Source: Anas platyrhynchos (taxonomy: Eukaryota > Chordata > Aves > Anseriformes > Anatidae). From it: a stretch of 64,000 nucleotides of DNA. The translations under genes were made by a program, and so were the position numbers. The DNA is taken from assembly GCF_047663525.1 (NCBI RefSeq), contig NC_092589.1, positions 24,859,001 to 24,923,000 on the forward strand, in the 5' to 3' direction. A model generated the notes under the pieces. It had not been told where the DNA came from and ran no database searches. It saw only the letters and a program-made list of their open reading frames with translations. Positions 24,265 to 64,000 of the stretch are shown here, piece by piece (the stretch's first letter is position 1; each line of letters begins with the position of its first letter).

Positions 24265-27200
24265 GTGAGGAGGGGAGGATAAGCGGCGGGAGGGGGGTGG
24301 CGGAGCTCCTCCGTGAGGGCTGCGTGGCGAGGGGGGGATCCCCGCAAAATGGCTGCCGGCCCCGCGGGGGGGAGGGAGGGGAAGGGAAGGAGACGCGGAG
24401 GCTGCTGCTGGCGGCGGGGCCTGTGTGGAGCTGGGAGCCGGCTCTGTGGGGTGAGGAGGAGAAGGGAAAGGGGAAGGGAAGGGAAGGGACGGGAGGAGCC
24501 GGGCCCGCTAGGGAGGGAGGGAGGGAGGGAAGGAGCCGCGCGGTGTCCGCCGCGGCCACGTCCTGCGGCCGGAGGAGCCGGGCTCACCTCAGGGCCGCCG
24601 GCGCGAAGCCATTTCCTTCCCGGCCCCTTGGGGTGACAGCGCTGCTCGTCACAAAATCGTCTGGCCGCCGAGCAGCGGAAATGTGGTGAAATTGCTTGGT
24701 TCTGGGCTTAATCTGAAAGCTCGTTATAGCTATAAATGTACCACACGGAATGGGGGTCTCTCCTTCCTTAATTAGGAGGAGGGAAAGGAACGGTTATATG
24801 CCCCTCTGCTATCTAATTAGGGCGGCATGCTGTGATGAGAGCTTATAAATAAATTTTTTAATCGAATTCTCTCCCGTGTAGCTAAGCATCCCGAGATAAA
24901 GGCGTTGATGAAGCCAGACCACAACTTGATCTGGGTGGTTGTGCTGATGGTCCTGGCGCAGCTGACTGCCTTTTACCTCGTTAAGGACTTGGACTGGAAG
25001 TGGGTGGTCTTCTGGGCGTACGTGTTCGGGAGCTGTATTAGCCACTCCATGACTCTGGCGATTCACGAGATCTCCCACAACAGTGCCTTTGGCAATAGCA
25101 AAGCCATGTGGAACCGGTGGTTTGGAATATTTGCCAACCTCCCTCTTGGTCTCCCGTATTCGATATCCTTCAAGAGATACCACATGGATCACCATCGATA
25201 CTTAGGAGGCGATGGAATCGACGTGGACATCCCTACCAACTTCGAGGGCTGGTTTTTCTGTACCCGCTTCAGGAAGTTCATATGGATTGTTCTTCAGCCG
25301 TTCTTCTATGCCATTAGACCCCTCTGCATCAATCCCAAACCAATTACTCGACTTGAAATCATCAACTTGTTGGCTCAGCTTTCCTTTGATGTCGTGATAT
25401 ATTATTTATGGGGAGCCAAATCCATTTTCTACATGCTTGCTGGTTCAGTACTTGGACTCGGTTTGCACCCGATTTCAGGACACTTCATAGCTGAACATTA
25501 CATGTTTCTGAAGGGCCATGAGACTTACTCCTATTACGGGCCACTTAATTTGCTCACTTTTAATGTTGGCTATCACAATGAGCACCACGACTTCCCCAAT
25601 ATTCCTGGCAAGAGCCTCCCACTGGTAAGTTTACTTCCCAGGTTGTTCTTTTTTCTTCAAATGAGCTTTACTCTAATTTGAAAATCAGGTTGAACATAAA
25701 TAGTTACAAGAAAGGAAGTTACAGTGTTACAGCCCTTGGAAGTTAGAATGGAATATGGCAATTGCTTCTCTAAAACAAAAAATGGGAGTAGATTGATGGG
25801 GAGAAGCCCCAGACAAACTTCTCATGTGCTATCTGTTCTAACCCCTTCCGTAAAAGGAGAGGAAATGCATGTCTTGCTGTCTTGGCTTTATGCTTTGTAC
25901 TGACTTTAGGCCTCTGTTGTTATGGACAGCCTTTGGTATTCTTCGGTTTGGAAGTATGCAGAAAACTAGTCAAGTTTCAGGCACCTTCAGAGGCTTGTCA
26001 TCTCTGTTTCTGAAATACTAAGTAAAACATTGCAATGCATGCTTATCCTTCAGTCCCTTATCAGTGACATTCTCTGGTGGGGGAAGGAGATACGGTTTGA
26101 GGAATGGCTGGTGTTTGTGTTGTTGACAAATGCTTAATAGCTTTCTATTCTGGAGCAGCTCAGTCTTTCTCTAATGAGAACCTTTGAATGCTAAGTAAGT
26201 ATCAGCTGTACAATGGCAAGGCTTCAAAACTAAGATCTGTGACATTTGCATAAGTCTAAGTAGCAGATGTAAAGTTTTGAATTGGTTCTCTCCCATCTTA
26301 GTCTTTGCTAGTTGCTTTTAAGTTGGAGCTTAATTCTTTCTTTGTTTCTCAACGAGAGTACAGGTGTCCAGGACTATACCTAAAGGTAATCTTCAATTAA
26401 ATGTGTTTTTTGTCACACTAAATTTGTAGTTTGACAGAAGCTGTAGTGTTGGGCTTGTAGCTTTGTCCTTGTGGTTGGCAAGTGAGACCTGGGTAAGACT
26501 GTGCCTTAATTGGAGCCTTAGCTCTTTTTAAAGAGAAATTACATTTCTTAAACTATATTTGGAAGATTAAGTCTATGAATAATATGTGTGAGCTCACCTA
26601 ACTCACCATTGATGTGTAGATCTGTGCTGGTAAACCAAGTTTCACTTCATGCACCAATACTGAAGTTCCAAATATGGAATGATTTTTTTTCAAGCATTTC
26701 ATTGCAGAGAGAAAAACTCTCCTCTGCTACAGGACTGTTAGTCTACAGGTTTGATGAGAAAAGTCTTTTCTTTGAACAGCTTAGCTAATTTCATTGGACT
26801 GGACTCTGCTATGCTCTGAGCTTAAAAATTGCTGAATTAATGGGGGCGAACTTAAAATTGAAGTTTACTGGTTAGATGACCTGTTTGATAGTGTGATGAT
26901 AGATCAAAAGCATCTTCAGTTCTGAACCAAGCATGTAAATACCTTAATTTTGCTTGTTGTTTATAGGCATTGATAATAATCTGTCTGAAACTGGAATTTA
27001 GTGAAAGCTCAGTCTTGTTCTGTTCAGGTTTTAAAGGTGTTAGCTGGCTGCAGGATTTCTGACTGAAACTCTGGTAGCCTCACTTTAAAAAAGTGTACTG
27101 TTTAAAAAAAATAAATTCTACATATAGGAGTAAAAAGCTTTAGAAGGACAGGCATTGAAGAATGACTATAGAAACAAGATATTCTTCCAAGGAACAAGTT

Positions 27201-27837
27201 TTTTCTGAGTGCTGAGGTGTGAAACTACGTACTGAAAATGGCTGTTAACTCCTCTTACAACTTTGCTAAGTCTCTTTCAGTGATACTTGTCTGTGTTTGT
27301 GTGTGTATATATATGTGTATATATACACGTGTGTGTGTGTTTATATGCACACACACATCAGCTCTGAGTTGAGTCCCTCACCTCAACTAGCAATCCAACT
27401 GCTTGCTTGCTTGGAGTTGGTGAGCTGCATTGTTCCTTAGGTAGCACAATGAGTGTTAGGCTTAGTTTGTCCTGGTTAACCTTCACAGTGTGTGAGCTTC
27501 ACATGAAGGAGGTGATGAATCACCAAAAAGAAACTTTCACATGGTGAAAGCACTAAGAGCTTTTCTTCTAGAATCTAACATCTAAAATAAAACTTCTAGT
27601 CTATCTGCATTAAGATACAGGTTGGAGATAGTAAAGTTGTCATGATTGGTACTAATATAAATAGTAAATGAACCTTGTGTTTCTCTTCAGGTGAAGAAGA
27701 TAGCGGCTGAATACTATGACAACCTGCCACAGTATAACTCGTGGATTAGAGTGCTTTATGACTTTGTGATGGATGACACAATCAGCCCATATTCACGCAT
27801 GAAGAGGCAATTGAAGGGTGAAGTGAAACAAGATTAA
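24183..27837 (+). CDS. DEGS1: Sphingolipid delta(4)-desaturase DEGS1 (3 exons, complete)
   Basis: Membrane desaturase of the endoplasmic reticulum that inserts the 4,5-trans double bond into dihydroceramide, the last step of de novo ceramide synthesis, with electrons from cytochrome b5. Exons 24183-24264, 24882-25624 and 27691-27837 join in frame to 323 codons plus TAA, exactly the human length. The three histidine motifs of the di-iron site are intact: H89EISH93, H128MDHH132 and H259NEHH263. Several hydrophobic stretches (for example 43-61 and 69-88) fit membrane segments. The N-terminus MGNAVARED has Gly2 in an N-myristoylation context, as known for the family. The first ATG, 53 bases after the TATA box, is the start. 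The C-terminus ends EVKQD, slightly different from mammals. Confidence 0.98.
24265..24881 (+). other. DEGS1 intron 1, G-rich
   Basis: Short intron whose first half is still CpG-rich and contains a purine tract at about 24452-24536 with many GGGAA and GGGAGGGA units. The second half is A/T-rich. No other element was recognised. Confidence 0.8.
24882..25624 (+). CDS. DEGS1: DEGS1 exon 2
   Basis: Carries most of the enzyme, from [10 protein letters not shown] to PGKSLPL, with all three histidine motifs. The acceptor is CCGTGTAG, the donor CTG|GTAAGT, and the exon ends in phase 0. Confidence 0.97.
25625..27690 (+). other. DEGS1 intron 2
   Basis: Intron of 2.07 kb. Its only distinct element is the TG/TA microsatellite at 27294-27358. 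Confidence 0.85.
27294..27358. repeat. (TG)n/(TA)n compound microsatellite
   Basis: Alternating TG and TA dinucleotides ending in an ACACACAC run; the left TG-rich and right CA-rich parts are mutually complementary, so the tract can also fold back on itself. Confidence 0.85.
27691..27837 (+). CDS. DEGS1: DEGS1 exon 3 (terminal)
   Basis: Encodes [18 protein letters not shown] through the C-terminus GEVKQD, with TAA at 27835-27837. The acceptor is TTCTCTTCAG. Confidence 0.97.
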   Translation: MKKIAAEYYDNLPQYNSWIRVLYDFVMDDTISPYSRMKRQLKGEVKQD

Positions 27838-30800
27838 AGTTCTGGCAAACAAGAAACTTTGAAATGTCTGCTTGCTTTAAAGTGACTGGTATAAAGTCTC
27901 TTGCTAAAGATGTTGACTAGTGTCCTGAATTAAGATCTACAGCAACATAGCAATGCATTCTTAAAGATTTTGTAGCAGACTATTACCAGCTGTAACATTC
28001 CTAGCAGTCCTCAGATTCATTGGTTAAATGTATGTATGTTTGCCTAAAGATCAGTGTTATATGCTTCATGCTAAATTACTTTGTTAAAGGATTTACTCTG
28101 GCAGGTGTTCAGTCTGTACAAAATATCTGTTTCGCTCTCAATATTTTAAAGGTTCCCAGTGTAGCACGCTGCCCACACCGTGCTGTTTAGCTGACTGTAG
28201 TAGTAAGATGCTGTACTTACCTGGCAATTCTAACATGATTTGTTAACTTAAATCTTCTGTTGAACTTGTTTCCTGATTCATGGGTAGAACTAAATTCACA
28301 CAAATGTTAAGTCCCTTTTGTTTAAATATTTAATGCCACTTGAAGTATTACTTGGAAGTGCTACCTGTCCTACAGGAAGTACCTTAAAGGAGCATTGTAT
28401 CACTTACATGAAACTGGCATGATATAGGTGGCTTGTGATATCCCTGTGAAAAGTTGGGGAATTTGATGGTATCACGACCTTTGAGGGTCTCCATCTACTC
28501 CTTCAACTGCTTGTGTTGGCATGTAGCTTGAGCAGGCAGCATCTGGCATCTTGTGTAAGCTACAAGGTAACTGAGCAAGGTTTTTGCAATATGGAAAAAA
28601 TCTCAGTTCTGTGATCTGAAGTTATTCTCATCTGTGGAGTAAAATGACTAGGTGGGACCTAGCTGTTTCTGCTGTTACTGTGCTTTTAAATGCTAATATT
28701 GACTCTTGTTTGGAAACTTGGCTTGTATGGAAAACTGAATCAGTTGAAGCAGATACTGTTCTGGCAAACAATGCTAGCTACAACCACTGGCAACTCAGCC
28801 CTTTAGGTGTATGAGTCACTTGTGTGCACAGGAAGGTGTTGCTAAGTGTTCTTGATTTTTAAATCAACAGCATCCTACGTAAATACTGGCTTTCATGCAT
28901 ATTAAAATGTGGTGAGAGCATAGGCGATGCTATTGAATTTCTTTCTTAAGAAGTTCTTGAAGTGGGAACAGAGAATGGAGACTTACTGAGCACAGGAGAA
29001 TCTCTACATACCTCAGCGCAGTATTTGTCTTCTGTCACGTAATGCATTGGTGATAGCTTTAAGCTGTGGAAGATGGATACAAGTCACTATTAAATCTCTT
29101 AAATGCTATCCATCTTCACTTTAAAAGATGGAACCCGATGAAGGTAAAAGTCTCAGGCTCCTGTCCATACTGGTCTGCTGTAAGTAACTTAATTTTTAGA
29201 TATCGTAACTTCTGCATTTTTATTTTCAAAAGAAGCTGAGTACCTAAGAACACATTTACATCTGAACCCTCAGCTGACTGTGGTCATGTTTTCTATTAGA
29301 TTTTTTTTTAAGGCAGGGCCCTTATCTGTGGTTAAGTAATAGAAATGGTATGAAAGTGTGCCAACCACTTACAAAGCAACTTCATTGTGATGCCAATGAT
29401 ACAGTAGCTAGCCAGCATATTATAGCTCAGGGTACAGTGTAATGTCACTATATACTTTATTCAGTATTTTTACATGTAATTAAAAAGCAAAGATTCAAGT
29501 AACACTGGGTGTTTTTTTAACTGGTCCCCTAATGCTACAGGACTGAACTTTTAGATAAAGCATATTACTGAAGCAATTGCTAGAAGGCCTGTCCTAATGA
29601 GTGGTGGTGTGGAATGATCTGAAGAATTGCTGCCTCTTCTTTCTACTCAGAAGAAAATTGACTTTGAAGACTTGAATAGGTTTAAATTGCAAAGCAGTCA
29701 CTTCTTAAGCCCTCAACTCAGGAACTGAATGGTGGTACTAAATATCTTCAGTGTTGATGGCTCACCATAACAAGAATGTAAAGTCCCTCCAAAATGTTTT
29801 GCAGTTAAAAGATAATGTGGAGAAGTTAATTCTCTTAAATACTTATCTCTGAAGACAGATCAGATATGTACTTTCATCCTTAGGCTTAGATACCTACTTC
29901 AAATTCTGATTATAAACACACTTTCACTTTAAAAGGTGCAGAATAGCAGGGAATTCTGAGAGAAATGCCTGTGCTTGCTGTAGGCTTTCTGAAACATCTG
30001 CTACGGGCTACCATTTGGAGAACGTGTATTGGACTAGTTTAATCTGGGCCAGTAACATGTTTGAATCTAAACCATCATCTGACTTTTGCAAGCATTGGTA
30101 ACCATCATTTTAAGATAACTTAACTCCCATGCATTGCATAAGAGGTGTCTGCATCTGGCTTCATTAGCAGGGATTTTGCCAGAAGCAATCTGAAAGCTGG
30201 AGGAAGCTCTGACTAACTGCAAAGCAAAGACCAAACAACCTAAAGAGCACTAAAGACCTTGGCAGTCTTTTTAAATTATATTCAGATGGAACTGGTTAAC
30301 TTCACCATTTTTCAACATGCTTGTTAGGGTTATTCCTTCCTGTGTAATTAAACCATCTTCCTGGCTTGTCAGACAAAAACATTAAGCACTTCTCACAGCT
30401 TTTAACATTCCCCTCTCCCCAAAATTACTTGAAGTTGCTTAAGTGCAGTAAGTAATGCATCCTGGAGTCTGATACTTGGCATGAGTTTTCCCACAGGACA
30501 GGCGTGGATGTATTCCCCTTTCACAACAATCTACAACAATCTTTGCCTTTGGCTTTCTTGTTTTGTTGTTGAACCTGTCTGTTCTAGAACAGCAGCCAAT
30601 TATCATGGATTAAATGGCTGCACCTTCCTGGCTGTGCAATTCCACTTTCAGATCCAAGGCGAGACTTTTTACTTAGAACCAGTGTCAGCTGAAAAGTAGC
30701 TATGACTTTTGGTTCTGTGTCTGTAGTAAGGTTTCTGTTAATCTTTATATGCAGTTAGCAAGCACATGACACATTTAAAAATAAAAATCTCCAAATACTG

Positions 30801-33000
30801 GGAAATTGATCTTTTCTAGGTAAATTGCAGGCTCTATCACACTCATCCTATTGGATGAAGAAGAGAAAAATTCATTTCAGGTAGTGAACTTGCCTGGTAA
30901 GTGGTCCAAGGCAGCTTTTAGCAAGTGTACTCCTTTGTAAATTTAAAAGAACTAAGGCAAAGTAAGTACTTCTGTTTTTAATACTTCTGTTTTTAACCTT
31001 GCATGCTGCAAAGCACAGAGCCCCTTCTAGGTCTACCAGGACTTTTCCTGGGACTGTCTACAAACAAGCAATCTGATAAGTACATATGCCTAAACCTTGT
31101 AGTGGTTTGCAGATTGCCCTTGGTATTGCAGTCGGCAACAGAATGCTACATATGCAATGCTCTATCAAATCCTCTGTTTCATAATTGAACCTGCAATGTA
31201 AGGAAGGACAGAATTGTTGAAAACGTTTCCTATTGAGCCAAAACCAAAGGCAGTGAATTGTGTTGACAGTTCCCTGGACTGGCTCTGATGCCATCTATGC
31301 TTAAGTTACCATCTGACATGCCCTGCTACAGAATCATTACTGTGACTTAGATATGTGACTACCTTCAGGAAAAGTGAGAGAATGATGAGATACTTGGTTT
31401 CTGTTGGAACAAGATCAAGATGAGGACTAGAGGGACGGCTTCTTCCAGCTCCATCTGCTAGGAAAGAAATAGCATTTGTAGAACAAGGTATTGGTCTCTG
31501 TATTGTATGAATGCCTGTCTTCTATGTACAGGCACACGTGATCTTGTGTTTTATCACTTATCAAGCTTTTTTCTGATGAGTATTGTAGCCAAAGCAGAAT
31601 TTCCTATTAGACAAAGCACCCACATGGGTGCAGAACTTTCTTGTGTGAACAGTCAAAAGTTCAGTTGCCTGCTCTCCTGCTCCTTAATGATTGTAGCCGA
31701 GACAAGGTAAGCAAACAGGATATGGGTATTTATCTCTTTCAATCTTTCAACTTTTCTGGTAACTTCAAACCTTCCTGCACCCCAATGTTACATTTTCAAG
31801 GTGTCTTGTGATCATTCTTCTTAATATTAAGGCATGTTTTGTTGGCAAGGCTATACTGTTATTACTACTTGAATAGTAATGCTGTTCAAGCAGTAGTAAT
31901 ATTACCTCCTTGGTCTTGTTCCTACCCTGCTTGCTTGTTCCATATATGGAACAGGAATAATATTCTTGTAAGAGGAAAGAATGAGAAACTTCTTGGTGGA
32001 TATGCCAGGGCTTGAGGACCTGACTCATTCATAAGCTCATCCTCATTCATAAGCTCATCAGCTACAGCTATACTGAGGTCTGCTACAAGATTTTCCTCTA
32101 TACATCCATAAAGGAGAAAACATTCATGTGGCTGTTTTCAATTGTAAAACAGTATCTTGCTTGCCATGCATTTTTCCAAGAACGGATGCCAAATATTTCT
32201 TAAATTGTATCACTGAAGTTGCGTCACAGATTTTTCTTCTGTTCCTGATCAAGTTTTTATATGTAATGTATTTTTTGTTTGAAAGCAATGTATGCCACAG
32301 TTTTTTTTTAAAGCTATAATTCTACAAAAATGCAGAACTGCTTGTGCTTTCAAACTTGAAAGTAGCATACTTGATACTTGATATCAAGATACTTGAAGTA
32401 GCATATACTGTTTTCATATGGCTCCAGATGGAATTTTTTCCATTGTTCAGCTCTTTCAAATGGTTAAGTGAATTAAGTTATTGTACTAAAAGGCTTCACA
32501 GCTTACTTTCAAACAGTTGGAGCTCTCCTATAAAGCAAAATATTTATTCTTAAATGTAACTAACTCTACAGTTGTAGAGATAAAACAGAAAAAAAAAATT
32601 AGTTAACGTAAGTTGCTCTTGTTTAGCTCTATACAGACTTATTGTCTCCTAGATAATTGAGACAGTTTGCTTAGCTCTGGATAGTTTCTTTTGATAACAT
32701 GAGAAGACAGCAGAAGCTCTGAGAACAACTGTATCTGGAGAAGGCACAATTAATGGTATGGTAACAAACCATGCAACACCTTCCCAGTCTACTTTCACAG
32801 CTCTTTTCTTTGTGTAATTCTTCCAGAGTCCTTGTTCTTGAAAAACACAGCTGTTTTCATTAACAGTTGAAAACAGCTAGTAGAGCAGCAGAAATGTTGA
32901 AGGGTTAGCCTGTGTGCTTCTGAGGGTTTTCTGACTAAGGGCACCAAATATGGATGAAAATAGCCTCTGATCTTGAGCACTAAAAGTGTTTTTTTTTTTT
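27838..33000. other. DEGS1 3' UTR and the interval between convergent genes
   Basis: No coding exon was recognised between the stops of DEGS1 and NVL. Candidate DEGS1 poly(A) signals on the plus strand are ATTAAA at 28901-28906 and 29479-29484 and AATAAA at 30780-30785. Small tandem duplications lie at 30967-30996 and 32025-32060. No CR1 or other repeat family is visible in these 5 kb. Confidence 0.6.
32025..32060. repeat. Short tandem duplication
   Basis: CATTCATAAGCTCATC occurs twice with a two-base gap. Confidence 0.75.
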
Positions 33001-33028
33001 TTCATGGTGACAAGTAGAAACTGTATCT

Positions 33029-33034
33029 TTTATT
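33029..33034 (-). terminator. NVL: NVL poly(A) signal AATAAA
   Basis: A canonical AATAAA on the minus strand lies about 180 bases after the NVL stop, giving a short 3' UTR. It is followed downstream (32985-33002) by an A-rich run on the NVL strand. Confidence 0.65.
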
Positions 33035-33213
33035 CTCTAAGTAGTTAAATTAAGGATTGTTTACAGCAGTAGATTACAATGACTTTTTTTCAGGTGCTGC
33101 ATAAAAAGTTGAGGGAGATGTGGTACAGCTTCTTTCCAATCTGTCTCTTGAAATCTGGTGCAGATATTAAACTCCACGTAGAATAAGACTCTTCTAGTAA
33201 TTGTCCAGATGTA

Positions 33214-63216
<30,003 letters not shown>

Positions 63217-63614
63217 CTAGTGTAAGAAAACAGAATTGTATAGACAAAACCTTCAGAGTCAGTAAATTCTTGCAAATACTTAACAGAACAAAACACCAAG
63301 ACATCTACAATGCTTAATATGTATTTTATGCAGATTTATTTAGATTTTGCCTTCTGGATTCCAGCCCTCCCCCTCCTCCCTTTTTTTTTTTTTAGATAGC
63401 ACTTATTTTTAAATCGTTTATAAACTAATGCAGTTTCCAAGCCTTTCAATTTCCCTAACCCCCAATCCATTCAAAAGAATTTCAGCTTTTCCCAGGTTCA
63501 CTGAGACTTAACCACTTATGGAGACTACATGCTATGGCTACAACAAGCTACGTGTTTGTTGACTAGTTAGGCTGGTCACTAGCAAACAATAAATAACAGC
63601 TAAGTTCCACTTAC
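63217..63614 (-). other. NVL intron upstream of window exon 1
   Basis: A/T-rich with a T12 run near 63381-63392; nothing else recognised. Confidence 0.6.
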
Positions 63615-63662
63615 CCTTCTTTCAGTAGGGGCACTACTCTGGGGTTGCCCTGCTGCTGAGCA
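63615..63662 (-). CDS. NVL: Candidate upstream NVL exon
   Basis: A strong donor (AAGG|GTAAGT, 63609-63614) closes an open stretch reading CSAAGQPQSSAPTERR in phase 0, which would join the next exon in frame. The polar, Ser/Pro-rich content fits the poorly conserved N-terminal region of NVL. Against it, the acceptor ATGTAG lacks a good pyrimidine tract and the sequence does not clearly align to mammals. Confidence 0.35.
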
Positions 63663-64000
63663 CTACATTTTCCCCCAAAAAATGTACAAGAAAGACTTTT
63701 TAACTTTAAGACAAACATGCTTGAAATTCACCAGAAGGCTCAAAAATCACTTCTGATAGGGCAGAATAATGGGCTAAGCCTTGTCATCTTCAGAAATCAA
63801 GCTAAAAGTTAGTGCTCTACTGGGCTTAGGCCAGATCTTCCTATTTAACATTAATATTCCTATTTCTTCCTATTTAACATTTTTGCTGTATTTAATATAG
63901 AATGCATATCTGTAATAAAAATGATATATTTTAAACATCCAGAAAGAACAGACAGTCTTTTTGGTCATAATACCATACTTCAAAAGCATGTTAAATTCCA
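63663..64000 (-). other. Right edge, probably NVL intron
   Basis: A/T-rich sequence with a small repeat of TTCCTATTTAACATT at 63838-63880. No exon was recognised; the remaining 5' exons of NVL should lie further right. Confidence 0.6.

Larger units (their letters stand above)
23746..24640. promoter_or_regulatory. CpG island of DEGS1
   Basis: About 900 bases of CpG-dense sequence cover the DEGS1 promoter, exon 1 and the first half of intron 1. Long open frames on both strands here are a by-product of high GC content. Confidence 0.8.

Noticed and set aside
23858..24559. Long open frames on both strands in the DEGS1 CpG island
   Set aside because: Same GC effect; only 24183-24264 matches DEGS1. 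The continued frame into intron 1 has no homology.

Overview
This is vertebrate, almost certainly bird, nuclear DNA. Genes are split by GT-AG introns, the first exons of FBXO28 and DEGS1 sit in CpG-rich islands, and every interspersed repeat recognised with confidence is a CR1 LINE fragment, the dominant avian retroposon. Recognisable repeats are sparse. Three protein-coding genes appear in the order FBXO28 (+), DEGS1 (+), NVL (-), the same neighbourhood as human 1q42. The species cannot be fixed from the sequence alone.

Layout: 1-700 is a highly degenerate telomere-like (CCCTAA)n block, followed by an old CR1 reverse-transcriptase fragment near 1010-1210. From 1260 to about 5200 lies intergenic DNA with no recognised gene; it holds a pair of perfect or near-perfect hairpins at 4525-4580. 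FBXO28 runs from 5426 to 17747 (5 coding exons, 350 codons) with an A/T-rich 3' UTR and flank reaching perhaps 20.4 kb. A CR1 tail lies at about 23056-23385. DEGS1 runs from 24183 to 27837 (3 coding exons, 323 codons, complete) with a CCAAT/TATA promoter. NVL is read on the minus strand from the right edge to its stop at 33214. Seventeen consecutive coding exons were resolved, giving 655 in-frame codons plus a stop; the N-terminal roughly 200 codons lie mostly beyond the right edge. DEGS1 and NVL converge on about 5.4 kb of non-coding DNA.

The three genes are not a functional unit. FBXO28 is an SCF ubiquitin-ligase F-box protein, DEGS1 the endoplasmic-reticulum dihydroceramide desaturase, and NVL a nucleolar double AAA ATPase of ribosome biogenesis. 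They are linked by conserved synteny, not by pathway. All exon joins given here keep the reading frame, and the translations match the known families from start to stop, so none of the three looks broken.

I found no new biological system. The observations most worth a second look are the telomere-like block at the left edge, the twin hairpins upstream of FBXO28, the head-to-head CR1 pair beside NVL exon 11 that could fold into a long dsRNA, the 4-nt tandem splice acceptor of NVL exon 12, and a possible old tRNA-derived SINE in the FBXO28 3' region.
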